Shown here one piece after another: positions 26,078 through 34,508 of a stretch of 64,000 nucleotides of DNA. A program made the position numbers and the translations under genes. Source of the DNA: Candidatus Saccharibacteria bacterium oral taxon 488 (GTDB taxonomy: Bacteria; Patescibacteriota; Saccharimonadia; Saccharimonadales; Saccharimonadaceae); the NCBI GenBank assembly GCA_010202465.1, contig CP047919.1, positions 62,001-126,000 of the forward strand, given 5' to 3'. The notes under the pieces are model-generated. The model was not told the DNA's origin. It saw only the letters and a list, made by a program, of their open reading frames with translations, and searched no databases. How positions within the stretch are numbered: the first letter of the stretch is position 1; each line of letters opens with the position of its first letter.

Positions 26078-26656
26078 ATGGATGAGGCAGCGCAACTGGA
26101 GGTTTTGGCGGCAGAGATTATCGCTGGTGATATTTGTCATGACTTGGCGCTGCAGGCGACGCAGCTGGTGATAGGTGATGGTCGGGCTGACGCAGACATT
26201 GTATTTATCGGTGAAGCGCCAGGAAAAAACGAAGATCTTCAGGGCAAACCATTCGTTGGGGCAGCTGGTACATTTCTTGACGAGATGTTAGCCGCAGCCC
26301 AGTTACGTCGTCAAGATGTCTATATCACCAATATCGTTAAATATCGGCCGCCAAACAATCGTGACCCGCTGCCGGAGGAGAAGCGCGCTTTTTGGCCGTA
26401 TTTGATGCGCCAATTGCAAATTATTCAACCAAAGGTAGTCATCACACTGGGTCGGCATAGCGGCATGGCATTTATTCCTGACTTGGCGATCTCGCGTGAT
26501 CATGGCAATCCGCGCTGGGCACAGTTCAACGGTTTGAAGTTCTTGGTGATTCCGCTGTATCATCCGGCAGCGGCGCTATATAACGGGGCGTTGCGGCAGA
26601 CGTTAATTGACGATTTTGTGCGGGCGGCGCAATTGGCCGTCCAGGCGAGCGCCTGA
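26078..26656 (+). CDS. Uracil-DNA glycosylase, family 4-like, lacking most Fe-S cysteines
   Basis: 192 residues from ATG 26078, which is exactly 6 nt after TATAAT (26066-26071). The glycosylase core is clear: IVFIGEAPGKNEDLQGKPFV is motif A, VITLGRHSG and PLYHPAAALYNGALR carry the second active-site motif. Family 4 enzymes normally hold a 4Fe-4S cluster by four Cys. Only Cys20 (DICHDL) is obvious here; the VKCRPP position is VKYRPP and the next is EKRAFWPYL. It removes uracil from DNA if active; cluster binding looks lost. Confidence 0.88.
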   Translation: MDEAAQLEVLAAEIIAGDICHDLALQATQLVIGDGRADADIVFIGEAPGKNEDLQGKPFVGAAGTFLDEMLAAAQLRRQDVYITNIVKYRPPNNRDPLPEEKRAFWPYLMRQLQIIQPKVVITLGRHSGMAFIPDLAISRDHGNPRWAQFNGLKFLVIPLYHPAAALYNGALRQTLIDDFVRAAQLAVQASA

Positions 26657-26663
26657 GCTATTT

Positions 26664-26693
26664 TTGACAAGAGCTGGCACCCCGTGCTATAAT
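26664..26693 (+). promoter_or_regulatory. RNase J promoter
   Basis: TTGACA (26664-26669), 18-nt spacer, TATAAT (26688-26693) with a TGC extension. It is one of the strongest promoters in the window and drives a leader of about 100 nt. Confidence 0.8.
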
Positions 26694-26706
26694 GAACGCA
26701 ATTGTT

Positions 26707-26748
26707 AGGGGATAGATTTGTCGTACGTTGCCCCCATGTCTATCGCCT
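26707..26748 (+). other. Hairpin in the RNase J 5' leader
   Basis: AGGGGATAGA (26707-26716) pairs with TCTATCGCCT (26739-26748) with one mismatch, forming a stem just downstream of the predicted transcription start. It may protect the 5' end or serve in autoregulation of the nuclease; this is inference. Confidence 0.5.
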
Positions 26749-26799
26749 GTCATTCTAATTTTGCAAGGTATTTATTTTTATAAAAGGAGAACAATACGC

Positions 26800-28968
26800 A
26801 TGGGCCAGAGACGACTTGCGACGCCGAAGGGCGATGATCAGTCAAAACGACCAGCTACAAAAAAAAGTAACACAGCGGTGATGAATAGCACTACTACTCG
26901 CAAGGGTGAGGTGTTTCGGGCGCAGCGGCGCACGAGTGAGAACGTTAATCTCAGGGCGTCGCAGCACGTGATCGATATTCCGGTCAACAAATCAGTTTAC
27001 AACGGCTATGGCGGCGAGCAATTTAGCGCCAAAATGCAGCCAAAACGCACTCGCGGCGGCAAACCGAAGTTGAGGATTATCCCAATCGGCGGTGTCGGCG
27101 AAATGGGTATCGGTAAAAACATGAACGCCATTGAGTATGACGATGAGATTATCATTGTGGACATGGGTTTCCTGTTTCCGGGGAGCGATTATCCAGGTAT
27201 TAATTACATCACGCCAGATATCACGTGGCTAGAAGAAAATAAGCATAAGATCAAGGCGCATGTGTTCACCCACGGGCACCTTGATCACATTGGTTCATTC
27301 CGGCACTTTATCCACCGGATTCCAGCACCGGTCTATGCATCGAAATTTACCATCGGCATGCTAGATAAGTCGCTGGCTGACGCGGATACTGATTTCCAGC
27401 CGGACTTTCGGGTGATGGACCCATTGAGCCACGAAGTTGTTCAGGTGTCGAAGCACTTTTCGGTAGAATTGGTGCGGGTGAATCACTCGATTCCAGATTC
27501 AACGGCGGTGGTGATTCGGACGCCGCTGGGCGTGGTGATTGACTCTGGTGACTGGCGATTTGAGGAAAGTCCGGTTGATGGTCAGAAGTTCGACCTCAAA
27601 CGGATGACTGAAGTGGCGTCCAAAGAAGGCGTGTTGATGTTCATGAACGAATCGACCAACTGTGAATCGGCCGGTACACATACCCACACTGAGTTTGATA
27701 TTCAATATTCCATTGGTCAGGTGATGGATAAATTTAGTAATAGTCGAGTGATTTTAAGTTGTTTCTCATCACAGGTACACCGTTTGCAATTAATTTTGGA
27801 AGAAGCGCATAAGCATGGGCGTAAGGTGGCGTTTGCCGGATTTTCGATGATTCAGAACTTGGAAGTGGCGCTGCGCTCAGGAACCATTAAGATCCCGAAA
27901 AATACCGTCATGAAGATGGAAGATATCATCAAGCTGCCGGATAGCCAGATTACCGTGGTTTGTACTGGCTCGCAGGGTGAGTTTAATGCCGTGCTAAGCC
28001 GTATGGCGACTGGCGCGCATAAATACATGAAGATCAAAGGCTCTGACGTGGTGGTGTTTAGCTCTAATCCGATTCCGGGCAATGAGAAAAACGTGGTGCG
28101 AACAGTCGATGGCTTAATGCGCGAGGGCTCTGATGTGATTCAGAATGGCAAGACGCACTTGACGGGGATCGGGCCGCTGCACTTGTCGGGTCATGGTTAC
28201 TACGACGATCACATTAAGCTGATTAATGCCTTGAACCCAACATACTATATGCCAATTCACGGTGAATTCCACATGCTGGTGCACAATGCGCGGCTGGCAG
28301 AGAAAGAGTGTGGTATTCCGAGGAAGAATATCTTTGTGTGTGACGCTGGTGACATTATTGAAATTGATATTGAACGCCAAGCCAAGAAAGCCGGTCGAAT
28401 TCAAGTTGGCGGCGTGATGTATGATGATACGGGTGCTATTGTATCCGAGGTGGTACTGAAAGACCGCATTCATATGTCTCAAGAGGGAATGTTCGTGGTG
28501 GTATTGACGGTGCAACGCGGCACCGGTCGGTTACTGACCAGCCCAGACATTATTTCCCGCGGTTTCATCTATCTGCGTGATTCCGAGGAATTGATGAATA
28601 TGATTCGTCAGTATTTGAAACAGAAGGCAGCGCGCAGTTTTGCTGGTAAGTACGACCTTGACGTGGTGAAAAAGGAAATCAAGGACGAAGTTACACATAT
28701 TTTGTACGACCAGACGCGCCGGACGCCGATTGTTATTCCGGTAATTAACGAAGTCGGCGGTTTGAAAACGGTAAAATCGACTACTGCTTCGAATGCTTCT
28801 ACTGTAAAGACACCGGTGCGTAGCAGAAAACCTGCCACCGCTTCAGCGACGGAACCGAAAATGACTCTGCCAACTATGCCGCGCCGCCGCTTCCCGCGCC
28901 GCCAGGTGCCAGACACCGAGGCGAATGACACCAAGGCTCGGGAGGTCGGTCGAGTGCGTGCGTACTAG
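26800..28968 (+). CDS. rnj: Ribonuclease J
   Basis: Endonuclease/5'-3' exonuclease of the metallo-beta-lactamase/beta-CASP family. 722 residues from ATG 26800 (AAAGGAG upstream). About 85 basic, disordered residues precede the nuclease core, which starts RIIPIGGVGEMGIGKNMNAI. The metal site is intact: FTHGHLDHIGSF (HxHxDH). beta-CASP motifs follow (SCFSSQVHRL, TGSQGE, PIHGEFHMLVHNA). The C-terminal domain ends in a low-complexity Arg/Pro tail. This longer form with an N-terminal extension resembles actinobacterial RNase J more than the Bacillus one. Confidence 0.95.
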   Translation: MGQRRLATPKGDDQSKRPATKKSNTAVMNSTTTRKGEVFRAQRRTSENVNLRASQHVIDIPVNKSVYNGYGGEQFSAKMQPKRTRGGKPKLRIIPIGGVGEMGIGKNMNAIEYDDEIIIVDMGFLFPGSDYPGINYITPDITWLEENKHKIKAHVFTHGHLDHIGSFRHFIHRIPAPVYASKFTIGMLDKSLADADTDFQPDFRVMDPLSHEVVQVSKHFSVELVRVNHSIPDSTAVVIRTPLGVVIDSGDWRFEESPVDGQKFDLKRMTEVASKEGVLMFMNESTNCESAGTHTHTEFDIQYSIGQVMDKFSNSRVILSCFSSQVHRLQLILEEAHKHGRKVAFAGFSMIQNLEVALRSGTIKIPKNTVMKMEDIIKLPDSQITVVCTGSQGEFNAVLSRMATGAHKYMKIKGSDVVVFSSNPIPGNEKNVVRTVDGLMREGSDVIQNGKTHLTGIGPLHLSGHGYYDDHIKLINALNPTYYMPIHGEFHMLVHNARLAEKECGIPRKNIFVCDAGDIIEIDIERQAKKAGRIQVGGVMYDDTGAIVSEVVLKDRIHMSQEGMFVVVLTVQRGTGRLLTSPDIISRGFIYLRDSEELMNMIRQYLKQKAARSFAGKYDLDVVKKEIKDEVTHILYDQTRRTPIVIPVINEVGGLKTVKSTTASNASTVKTPVRSRKPATASATEPKMTLPTMPRRRFPRRQVPDTEANDTKAREVGRVRAY

Positions 28969-29039
28969 CTCACGCTTGCTATTTGTTGTAAAATATGCTA
29001 CAATGTGGATGTCGGTAAAGTGATATAATAAAAACAGGT

Positions 29040-31262
29040 ATGCCAAAAAAACGAAAATCTACCCGCAAGAAATCAGTTTCCACAGCTCCAAAGCATGATG
29101 TGCCGAGCGGCTTTTGGGCGCAAGTCGGCGCGGTACTGCTCGTTGTGTTGTCGCTTCTTCTGATGGTGGCGTGGTTTGGTGTTGGTGGCCCGGTGCTGGA
29201 GTGGCTACATAAGGCGACTCTGAGCATGCTTGGTTACGCGATGTATGGGCTGCCGATTTTGCTGATATATATTGCTGTGGAGATTTTCCGGGCGGAGAAT
29301 AATCGGTTGCCGCTGGCGATGAAATTAGCAGCCATCCTCGAGGTGGTGTGGTTGTCTGGTTTGTTTGGATTATTAAAGACACCAACCCGCCCAAATGCTG
29401 GTGGATTTATCGGTGATACGGCCAATCGGGCGATGAGCGCCATGGTCGACCCGGGCATCGCTGCTTTGATATATGTGGTCCTCATCATCATCACGGCGCT
29501 ATTTATTACTCAGACGTCGCCGTTTATGGTGATCAAGAAAATCGCCGAGGCGCTCAAGCGCGACCACTCCGAGGAGGATAACAATGCGGCGGTGATGAAG
29601 AAGGCGGCTCGCGAGGATGCGGCCAGCGCCAAATCATCGAGCGACATCAAGTTGAATGCTGGCGTCCCGACCGTTGATCCCGTCACACCAAAAGATAGAA
29701 GGACGTCACCGCTGAGTAGTCTGCGCGGTAGCGTGGCGCGGGATAAGGCAGCTGAGGAGCAAGCAGCACTAGTGGCGGCACACGACCCGAACTGGCAGGC
29801 GCCGAGCCTTGATCTGCTAGAGAAAAAGCAAAGTCCAGCTGACGCTGGTGATATTCGGCAAAACGCACAGATTATTCACGATACCCTGGCAGAGTTCAAT
29901 ATTGATGTGGAGATGGAAGACGCAAATATTGGGCCGAAAGTGACGCAGTATACCTTGCGACCGCCGAGTGGTGTGAAGTTGACACGCATCACGGCGCTGG
30001 AGACGAATATTGCTTTGAATTTGGCGGCGCAGAGCCTGCGGATTGAAGCGCCAATTCCTGGACAGAAAGCCGTTGGTATTGAGGTGCCGAACCGCCGGGC
30101 CGCTGATGTGCGGCTGTATGGCGTGTTGGATTCTAAGCAGTGGAAGAATGCTCGCGAGCCGCTGAGCTTTGCGATTGGTAAGGACATCTCTGGTGAAGCA
30201 GTGGTCGGTGAGCTCAACAAAATGCCACATATGTTGATCGCTGGACAGACTGGTTCTGGTAAGTCGGTGATGATTAATACCCTACTGACCAGTTTGCTAT
30301 ATCGCAACAGCCCGAGCGATATGAAGTTGATTTTGGTTGACCCAAAGCAGGTGGAAATGGCGCCGTATGAAGACATTCCACATTTGCTGACCCCGGTGAT
30401 TACTGAGCCAGAAAAGACTATTTCGGCCTTGAAATGGGCGGTCAATGAGATGGAGCGGCGCTATAAATTACTGGCGGCGGAGAAGATCCGCGATATTAAA
30501 GGGTATAATCAACGGCTAGCTACGCGAGCTAAAAAAATCCCGGTAGCGGACGCCGATGGCAATATTCAACAGCACGAAGACGGGGCGATGCCGTACATCG
30601 TTATTGTAATTGATGAGCTAGCCGATTTGATGATGGTGGCGGCACGCGACGTCGAGGCGCTGATCGTTCGCTTGGCGCAGAAAGCGCGGGCGGTGGGCAT
30701 CCACCTGGTCTTGGCAACGCAGCGGCCAAGTGTTGACGTAATTACCGGATTGATCAAGGCGAATGTACCGGCGCGTATCGGCTTTACCGTGGCGTCGCAG
30801 GTTGACTCGCGGACCATTCTTGATCAAATTGGTGCTGAGAAGCTGCTTGGTCAGGGTGATATGCTGCTGTATACGCCGAGCATGAGTAAGCCAAAACGTA
30901 TCCAGGGCGCGTGGGTGACCGATGACGAGGTCAATAAAATTACTGATCACCTGCGGATGCAGTCGGCGCCGCAGTACAATGATGAGGTGGTGGCGCAGCC
31001 AGTACAACTAAATGGCAAGGGCGGCCTGGCAGTTGACTTTAGCGGCGGTGGTGGTGAAGACGAAGCATTTATGGACGCGGTGCGAGTGGTGATCGAGGGT
31101 GGCAAGGCCTCTACTAGCTATCTGCAGCGACGGCTACGGATTGGCTACGGCAAGGCAGCGCGACTGATTGAAGAGATGGAAGAGCGTGGCATTGTCGGTC
31201 CAGCGAACGGCTCAAAAGCTCGTGATGTTTTGGTTTCAAGTGTCGACGAGCTAGGGCAATAG
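29040..31262 (+). CDS. ftsK: DNA translocase FtsK/SpoIIIE
   Basis: Septum-associated ATP-driven DNA pump for chromosome segregation. 740 residues. The N-terminus is basic, with about four transmembrane helices up to residue 165, then a linker and the alpha/beta motor. Walker A is AGQTGSGKSVMI, followed by LVDPKQVEMAPYEDIPHLL, then Walker B IVIVIDELADLMM and LATQRPSVDVITGLIKANVP. The C-terminal gamma winged helix that reads KOPS-type sites is STSYLQRRLRIGYGKAARL. TATAAT (29024-29029) is 10 nt before the ATG with no clear Shine-Dalgarno. Confidence 0.96.
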   Translation: MPKKRKSTRKKSVSTAPKHDVPSGFWAQVGAVLLVVLSLLLMVAWFGVGGPVLEWLHKATLSMLGYAMYGLPILLIYIAVEIFRAENNRLPLAMKLAAILEVVWLSGLFGLLKTPTRPNAGGFIGDTANRAMSAMVDPGIAALIYVVLIIITALFITQTSPFMVIKKIAEALKRDHSEEDNNAAVMKKAAREDAASAKSSSDIKLNAGVPTVDPVTPKDRRTSPLSSLRGSVARDKAAEEQAALVAAHDPNWQAPSLDLLEKKQSPADAGDIRQNAQIIHDTLAEFNIDVEMEDANIGPKVTQYTLRPPSGVKLTRITALETNIALNLAAQSLRIEAPIPGQKAVGIEVPNRRAADVRLYGVLDSKQWKNAREPLSFAIGKDISGEAVVGELNKMPHMLIAGQTGSGKSVMINTLLTSLLYRNSPSDMKLILVDPKQVEMAPYEDIPHLLTPVITEPEKTISALKWAVNEMERRYKLLAAEKIRDIKGYNQRLATRAKKIPVADADGNIQQHEDGAMPYIVIVIDELADLMMVAARDVEALIVRLAQKARAVGIHLVLATQRPSVDVITGLIKANVPARIGFTVASQVDSRTILDQIGAEKLLGQGDMLLYTPSMSKPKRIQGAWVTDDEVNKITDHLRMQSAPQYNDEVVAQPVQLNGKGGLAVDFSGGGGEDEAFMDAVRVVIEGGKASTSYLQRRLRIGYGKAARLIEEMEERGIVGPANGSKARDVLVSSVDELGQ

Positions 31263-31267
31263 CTAGC

Positions 31268-31296
31268 TTGACATAATTATTTTTATAGGTTATAAT
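31268..31296 (+). promoter_or_regulatory. Consensus promoter in front of a broken gene
   Basis: TTGACA (31268-31273), exactly 17 nt, TATAAT (31291-31296): a full consensus sigma-70 promoter. It lies 6 nt after the ftsK stop and reads into the frameshifted gene at 31321. Confidence 0.85.
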
Positions 31297-31320
31297 ATTC
31301 TAAGTGAGAAATTGATTTGT

Positions 31321-32242
31321 ATGTGGAAGGATGGCTACATGGCGCACATAAGTTGTAGAAATAATGGAGAATTATCTCCTGATAGTAGAGGCGACAAGTT
31401 AAGAAAGCCTCTTGTGCTGGGGTTGCCGCGGTCACGTTAGCCGTATCGGGCATACTTGGGTATAGTCTTGGTCGGTCACACGATGTTCCGCCCGCACCAT
31501 CAGTAGAAAATACCGATGGTGGAACATCCAAAGAGTCCAATGATAATTCAAGAGCGGAAGAAATCACCTTTACCCTGCCGGAGACCGAAGGCCGTCAAGA
31601 AGCAGAGGGCTTTTTAAAGGATCCCAATATAGTCCAGTCTGCGCGCGATGTTGCTGGACGAGTTCTTACTGCTGCAGGGAAGTCGGTTGATAGTAATGCT
31701 GCTCGACTCGTTCGCCAAGATTATTATGATGATCACAATAGGCCTAAACAGCAGTCAATAACAATTACAGATGATAAGGGACACGTGGTATCGGTTGATG
31801 TTGCTCAAGGCGACAAAAGGTTTGGTGGAAGTGAGATCGCAGTAGAAGTTACCACTGATATAATTGAGGTCGGCGCAAAGAGTAGACAGACGGATCGGAT
31901 AACGTGGCGGTTGGATTTTTTGTCTCCAGAACCTATGGCACATCAGCATATCGAATCTCCAGAAGCACTACTGCCGGCTCTAGAAGGCGTGTTACCGACG
32001 AAAGTGGAATGGTCGCACAGACAGACTGCTGATGGTTGGTCGGAGACTAAGGAAATTACAATCGTTTCACCAAAGTCTGTCTCGCCATCGAGACCAGATT
32101 ATGGAGCATAGCGGCGGTACCGGCTAAGGGAGAGATTAATGGTCGGGCCGTGGAGAGTGCTAAGGTATATGATGCGGCAAAAAGCCTATTTGATCGGCTC
32201 GCGACCGATGGTGATATATCCGATATCTTGCCTTCTCAGTAA
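31321..32242 (+). pseudogene. Frameshifted membrane-anchored protein gene
   Basis: Three frames together make one plausible protein. Frame of ATG 31321 encodes MWKDGYMAHISC...SRGDKLRK and stops at 31440. The next frame, open from 31389, continues with a transmembrane segment (ASCAGVAAVTLAVSGILGYS) and runs to TAG 32109-32111. The third frame continues with AKGEINGRAVESAKVYDAAK and ends at TAA 32240-32242. Both shifts fit single-base deletions, near 31400-31415 and 32080-32110. The restored protein would be about 305 residues with one N-terminal membrane helix and no known domain. The intact promoter suggests recent decay or sequence errors. Confidence 0.7.
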
Positions 32243-32243
32243 A

Positions 32244-33053
32244 CTAACGTGCCGCCAGATATTCACCGAGTAATGTTACTTTGTGACCAGTTGAGGTAAT
32301 TTTATTGATGGCGTGATGCAATGACGGGCCGGCAGCGTCAACGGTCATGAAGAATTTGTAGTTCCATGGTTGGCCGATGATGGGTTGGGACTGGAGGCTG
32401 GTGAGGTTAATGGACTGATCGGCGAATGTGCGGAGTATTTCAAGGAGGCTGCCTGGTTGATGGGCAGTGGTCACCACAAGCGTTGCTCGATTAGCGTTAG
32501 TCACTGTGGCGGTTGGATCAAGGACGAGGAAACGAGTGATGTTGTCCTGACCGTCTTGGATGTGCCGCCTGAGAATTGGCATATTGTATAGTTGGGCAGC
32601 GGTTTCACCGGCGATGGCTGCCAGGTGTGGTGAACCCTGTTGCTTGATGAATTCGACAGCGCCAGCGGTATCAAAATATTCAATTTGTGCAGCTTGCGGT
32701 AGGCGTTCTTGGAGAAAACGCTGACATTGTGACAAGGCGACAGGATGTGAATAGACAGCGGTAATGTCTTCAAGTTTTGTGCCCAGATTGGTGATGAGTG
32801 TTTGTTGAATGGTAAGTGTTACTTCCCCGACGATGGGAGCACTGCAGGATTCAATGTGACGGTAAGTTTCGTTGATGGTGCCGTAAATGGTATTTTCCAC
32901 TGCCACGACAACGGCGTCGGCCTTACTGCGAGCATAGGTTTGAAAGACATCGCCAAAGGTCATGCACGGAACAATGGTGATGTCAGATCCATACCATTGT
33001 TTTGCCGCTTGTTCGTGAAATGACCCAGCTTGTCCTTGAATGGCGATACGCAT
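32244..33053 (-). CDS. pheA: Prephenate dehydratase with ACT domain
   Basis: Converts prephenate to phenylpyruvate in phenylalanine synthesis. 269 residues. It begins MRIAIQGQAGSFHEQAAKQW, has VVAVENTIYGTINETY, and carries the catalytic Thr-Arg-Phe in DNITRFLVL. The C-terminal ACT domain includes PGSLLEILRTFADQSINL, but the Phe-binding ESRP motif reads LQSQP, so feedback inhibition may differ. TGC-TACAAT (complement of 33061-33066) lies 7 nt before the ATG. No other aromatic-pathway gene is nearby. Confidence 0.93.
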   Translation of the reverse strand: MRIAIQGQAGSFHEQAAKQWYGSDITIVPCMTFGDVFQTYARSKADAVVVAVENTIYGTINETYRHIESCSAPIVGEVTLTIQQTLITNLGTKLEDITAVYSHPVALSQCQRFLQERLPQAAQIEYFDTAGAVEFIKQQGSPHLAAIAGETAAQLYNMPILRRHIQDGQDNITRFLVLDPTATVTNANRATLVVTTAHQPGSLLEILRTFADQSINLTSLQSQPIIGQPWNYKFFMTVDAAGPSLHHAINKITSTGHKVTLLGEYLAAR

Positions 33054-33090
33054 GGACCCTATTGTAGCATGGTCTGGCGGGGTGCATCAC

Positions 33091-33119
33091 TGGACTTTTG
33101 CATTAGATTACCGTATAAT
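33091..33119 (+). promoter_or_regulatory. Promoter of the rpsF-ssb-rpsR operon
   Basis: TGGACT (33091-33096), 17-nt spacer, TATAAT (33114-33119). The predicted start near 33126 leaves a leader of about 65 nt. Confidence 0.7.
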
Positions 33120-33130
33120 ACGGAGGAATA

Positions 33131-33174
33131 ATAACCTAAGGTTATGTGCGATAACATAACCATCCGTAATGGAT
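33131..33174 (+). promoter_or_regulatory. Structured leader of rpsF, candidate S6:S18 regulatory element
   Basis: An 8-bp hairpin GGTTATGT (33140-33147) / ACATAACC (33154-33161) is followed by ATCCG and a second small hairpin ATCC...GGAT (33162-33174) next to the AAAGGAGG site. ATAACC at 33131-33136 could pair alternatively with the same GGTTAT. Leaders of rpsF operons in many bacteria bind the S6:S18 complex through a CCG-containing bulge. A CCG follows the stem here, but a match to that motif was not proved. Confidence 0.45.
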
Positions 33175-33189
33175 TCCAAAGGAGGAAAC

Positions 33190-33549
33190 ATGAACGAATA
33201 CGAACTGACTGTTCTTATTCACCCAGATTTGGAAGCAAATTTGGATACGGCCCTAGACAAGGTCCGGTCGCTTGTCACTACCAATGGTGGCGAAATTACT
33301 AAAGAAGACAATTGGGGCAAGAAAAAGCTAGCCTATGCAATTCGTCGTGAAGACTTTGCGGTGTATGTTTACTTTGAGGTGAAGTTGCCAAGCAGTGCGC
33401 CGCTCAAGATATCAAATGTTCTGAATATCACCGACGAGGTGCTTCGTTATTTGTTGGTTAAGACCGACGAGAAGACACGTCGAGCGCTTGCTGAGCAGAA
33501 AGAGCGCGAAGCTAAGGTCGCTACCGAGGCGGCTGATAAAGAAGCCTAA
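33190..33549 (+). CDS. rpsF: 30S ribosomal protein S6
   Basis: Ribosomal protein bS6, partner of bS18 in the 30S platform. 119 residues from ATG 33190, directly after AAAGGAGG; an upstream in-frame ATG at 33169 is inside the leader structure. NEYELTVLIHPDL and NWGKKKLAYAIRREDFAVYVYF are core motifs. The C-terminal tail is acidic/Ala-rich (KVATEAADKEA). First gene of rpsF-ssb-rpsR. Confidence 0.95.
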   Translation: MNEYELTVLIHPDLEANLDTALDKVRSLVTTNGGEITKEDNWGKKKLAYAIRREDFAVYVYFEVKLPSSAPLKISNVLNITDEVLRYLLVKTDEKTRRALAEQKEREAKVATEAADKEA

Positions 33550-33586
33550 TATTCGACGCGATACATAATAAAAAAGGAGGGTCATC

Positions 33587-34015
33587 ATGGCACGAAGTAT
33601 CAACCAAGTTATTTTACTAGGGCGGTTAACGCGCGATCCAGAGCAGCGGACAACGCCATCAGGTCGGACAGTTGTTAGCTTTAGTATCGCGGTTGATCGT
33701 GCCGGACAGGATGATCAAGCTGATTTCTTCGACGTTACCGCGTGGGAAAAATTGGGCGAACTGGTGATGCAGTACCTGTCAAAGGGCCGCCGCGTGTTGG
33801 TGCAGGGTCGGTTGCGACAGGACAGCTGGGATGATAAAGAAACCGGCAAGCGCCGCTCGCGTATTGAAGTGACGGCGACCGATGTAACATTCCTTGACGC
33901 TCCGAGCGGCGATAGCGCGAATACAACCGCACCACGTAATACTAATACTAAGCAGGCTGAGACCGTAGCGGATATTGACGATAAGCCGATCGATCTTAGC
34001 GAGATACCGTTCTAA
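33587..34015 (+). CDS. ssb: Single-stranded DNA-binding protein
   Basis: OB-fold protein that coats ssDNA in replication and repair. 142 residues. It begins [18 protein letters not shown] and has [25 protein letters not shown] and [15 protein letters not shown] disordered linker leads to the acidic tip DLSEIPF, the partner-binding tail equivalent to the usual DDIPF. AAGGAGG precedes the ATG. It lies between rpsF and rpsR, the common bacterial arrangement. Confidence 0.96.
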   Translation: MARSINQVILLGRLTRDPEQRTTPSGRTVVSFSIAVDRAGQDDQADFFDVTAWEKLGELVMQYLSKGRRVLVQGRLRQDSWDDKETGKRRSRIEVTATDVTFLDAPSGDSANTTAPRNTNTKQAETVADIDDKPIDLSEIPF

Positions 34016-34026
34016 AGGAGAACAAA

Positions 34027-34230
34027 ATGGCAAAACGATTAAAGAAGGACACCCCAACGGTTTTTGACTATAAGGATGTTAAAACATTAATGCGCTATGT
34101 TAATGCGTATGGTCAAATTGAGCCGATAGCGAAGACGGGTCTCAGTGTCAAGCAGCAGCGTAGCTTGGCAGTGGCAATCAAGCGTGCTCGGCACTTAGCA
34201 TTGCTGCCGTTTGTATCGCAAGGGCAATAA
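34027..34230 (+). CDS. rpsR: 30S ribosomal protein S18
   Basis: Ribosomal protein bS18. 67 residues: [18 protein letters not shown] and [18 protein letters not shown] are the conserved core. AAAGGAG precedes the ATG, which is 11 nt after ssb. The usual fourth gene of this operon, rplI (bL9), does not follow. Confidence 0.95.
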   Translation: MAKRLKKDTPTVFDYKDVKTLMRYVNAYGQIEPIAKTGLSVKQQRSLAVAIKRARHLALLPFVSQGQ

Positions 34231-34508
34231 AAGTATACATTGAGGGAACTCTCTAGCCCCCGAACGTATTTATAGATAAGAAAGAGAGTCGAGTGGTCTG
34301 TGCAGGGTAAGGCACGGGCCACTGTTGTTTGTGGGCGGCTGTACAGCGTATTTTTATTTTTGATACAAGATAGTATTATGATGTTACTAAGACCACCGTG
34401 GGGTATTTGAGTAAAAAATATGTTCAGTCAGCGAGAAATACTCTACCGTCCGAAAGAATGTTAGAATTAGGTACGGTAGCTTAATAGTTATAGGAAAGGA
34501 AAAACAAT
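34231..34508 (+). other. Structured intergenic region between rpsR and efp
   Basis: No gene is supported. Two hairpins are adjacent: ACTCTCT (34248-34254) / AGAGAGT (34283-34289) with a long loop, and a strong compound stem AGTGGTC (34292-34298) plus GTGC (34300-34303) pairing with GCAC (34312-34315) plus GGCCACT (34317-34323), followed by GTTGTTT. The second is a plausible operon terminator. The rest (34330-34500) is AT-rich and should hold the efp promoter, which could not be placed with confidence. Confidence 0.5.

Noticed and set aside
31395-31412. Programmed -1 frameshift in the 31321 gene
   Set aside because: No X-XXY-YYZ slippery heptamer is present in the right frame, and a second break occurs downstream.
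32093-32111. TGA or TAG recoding to explain the broken gene at 31321
   Set aside because: TGA ends many genes cleanly (for example dnaG, with an overlapping rpoD start), so stop reassignment is not supported; the breaks are frameshifts.
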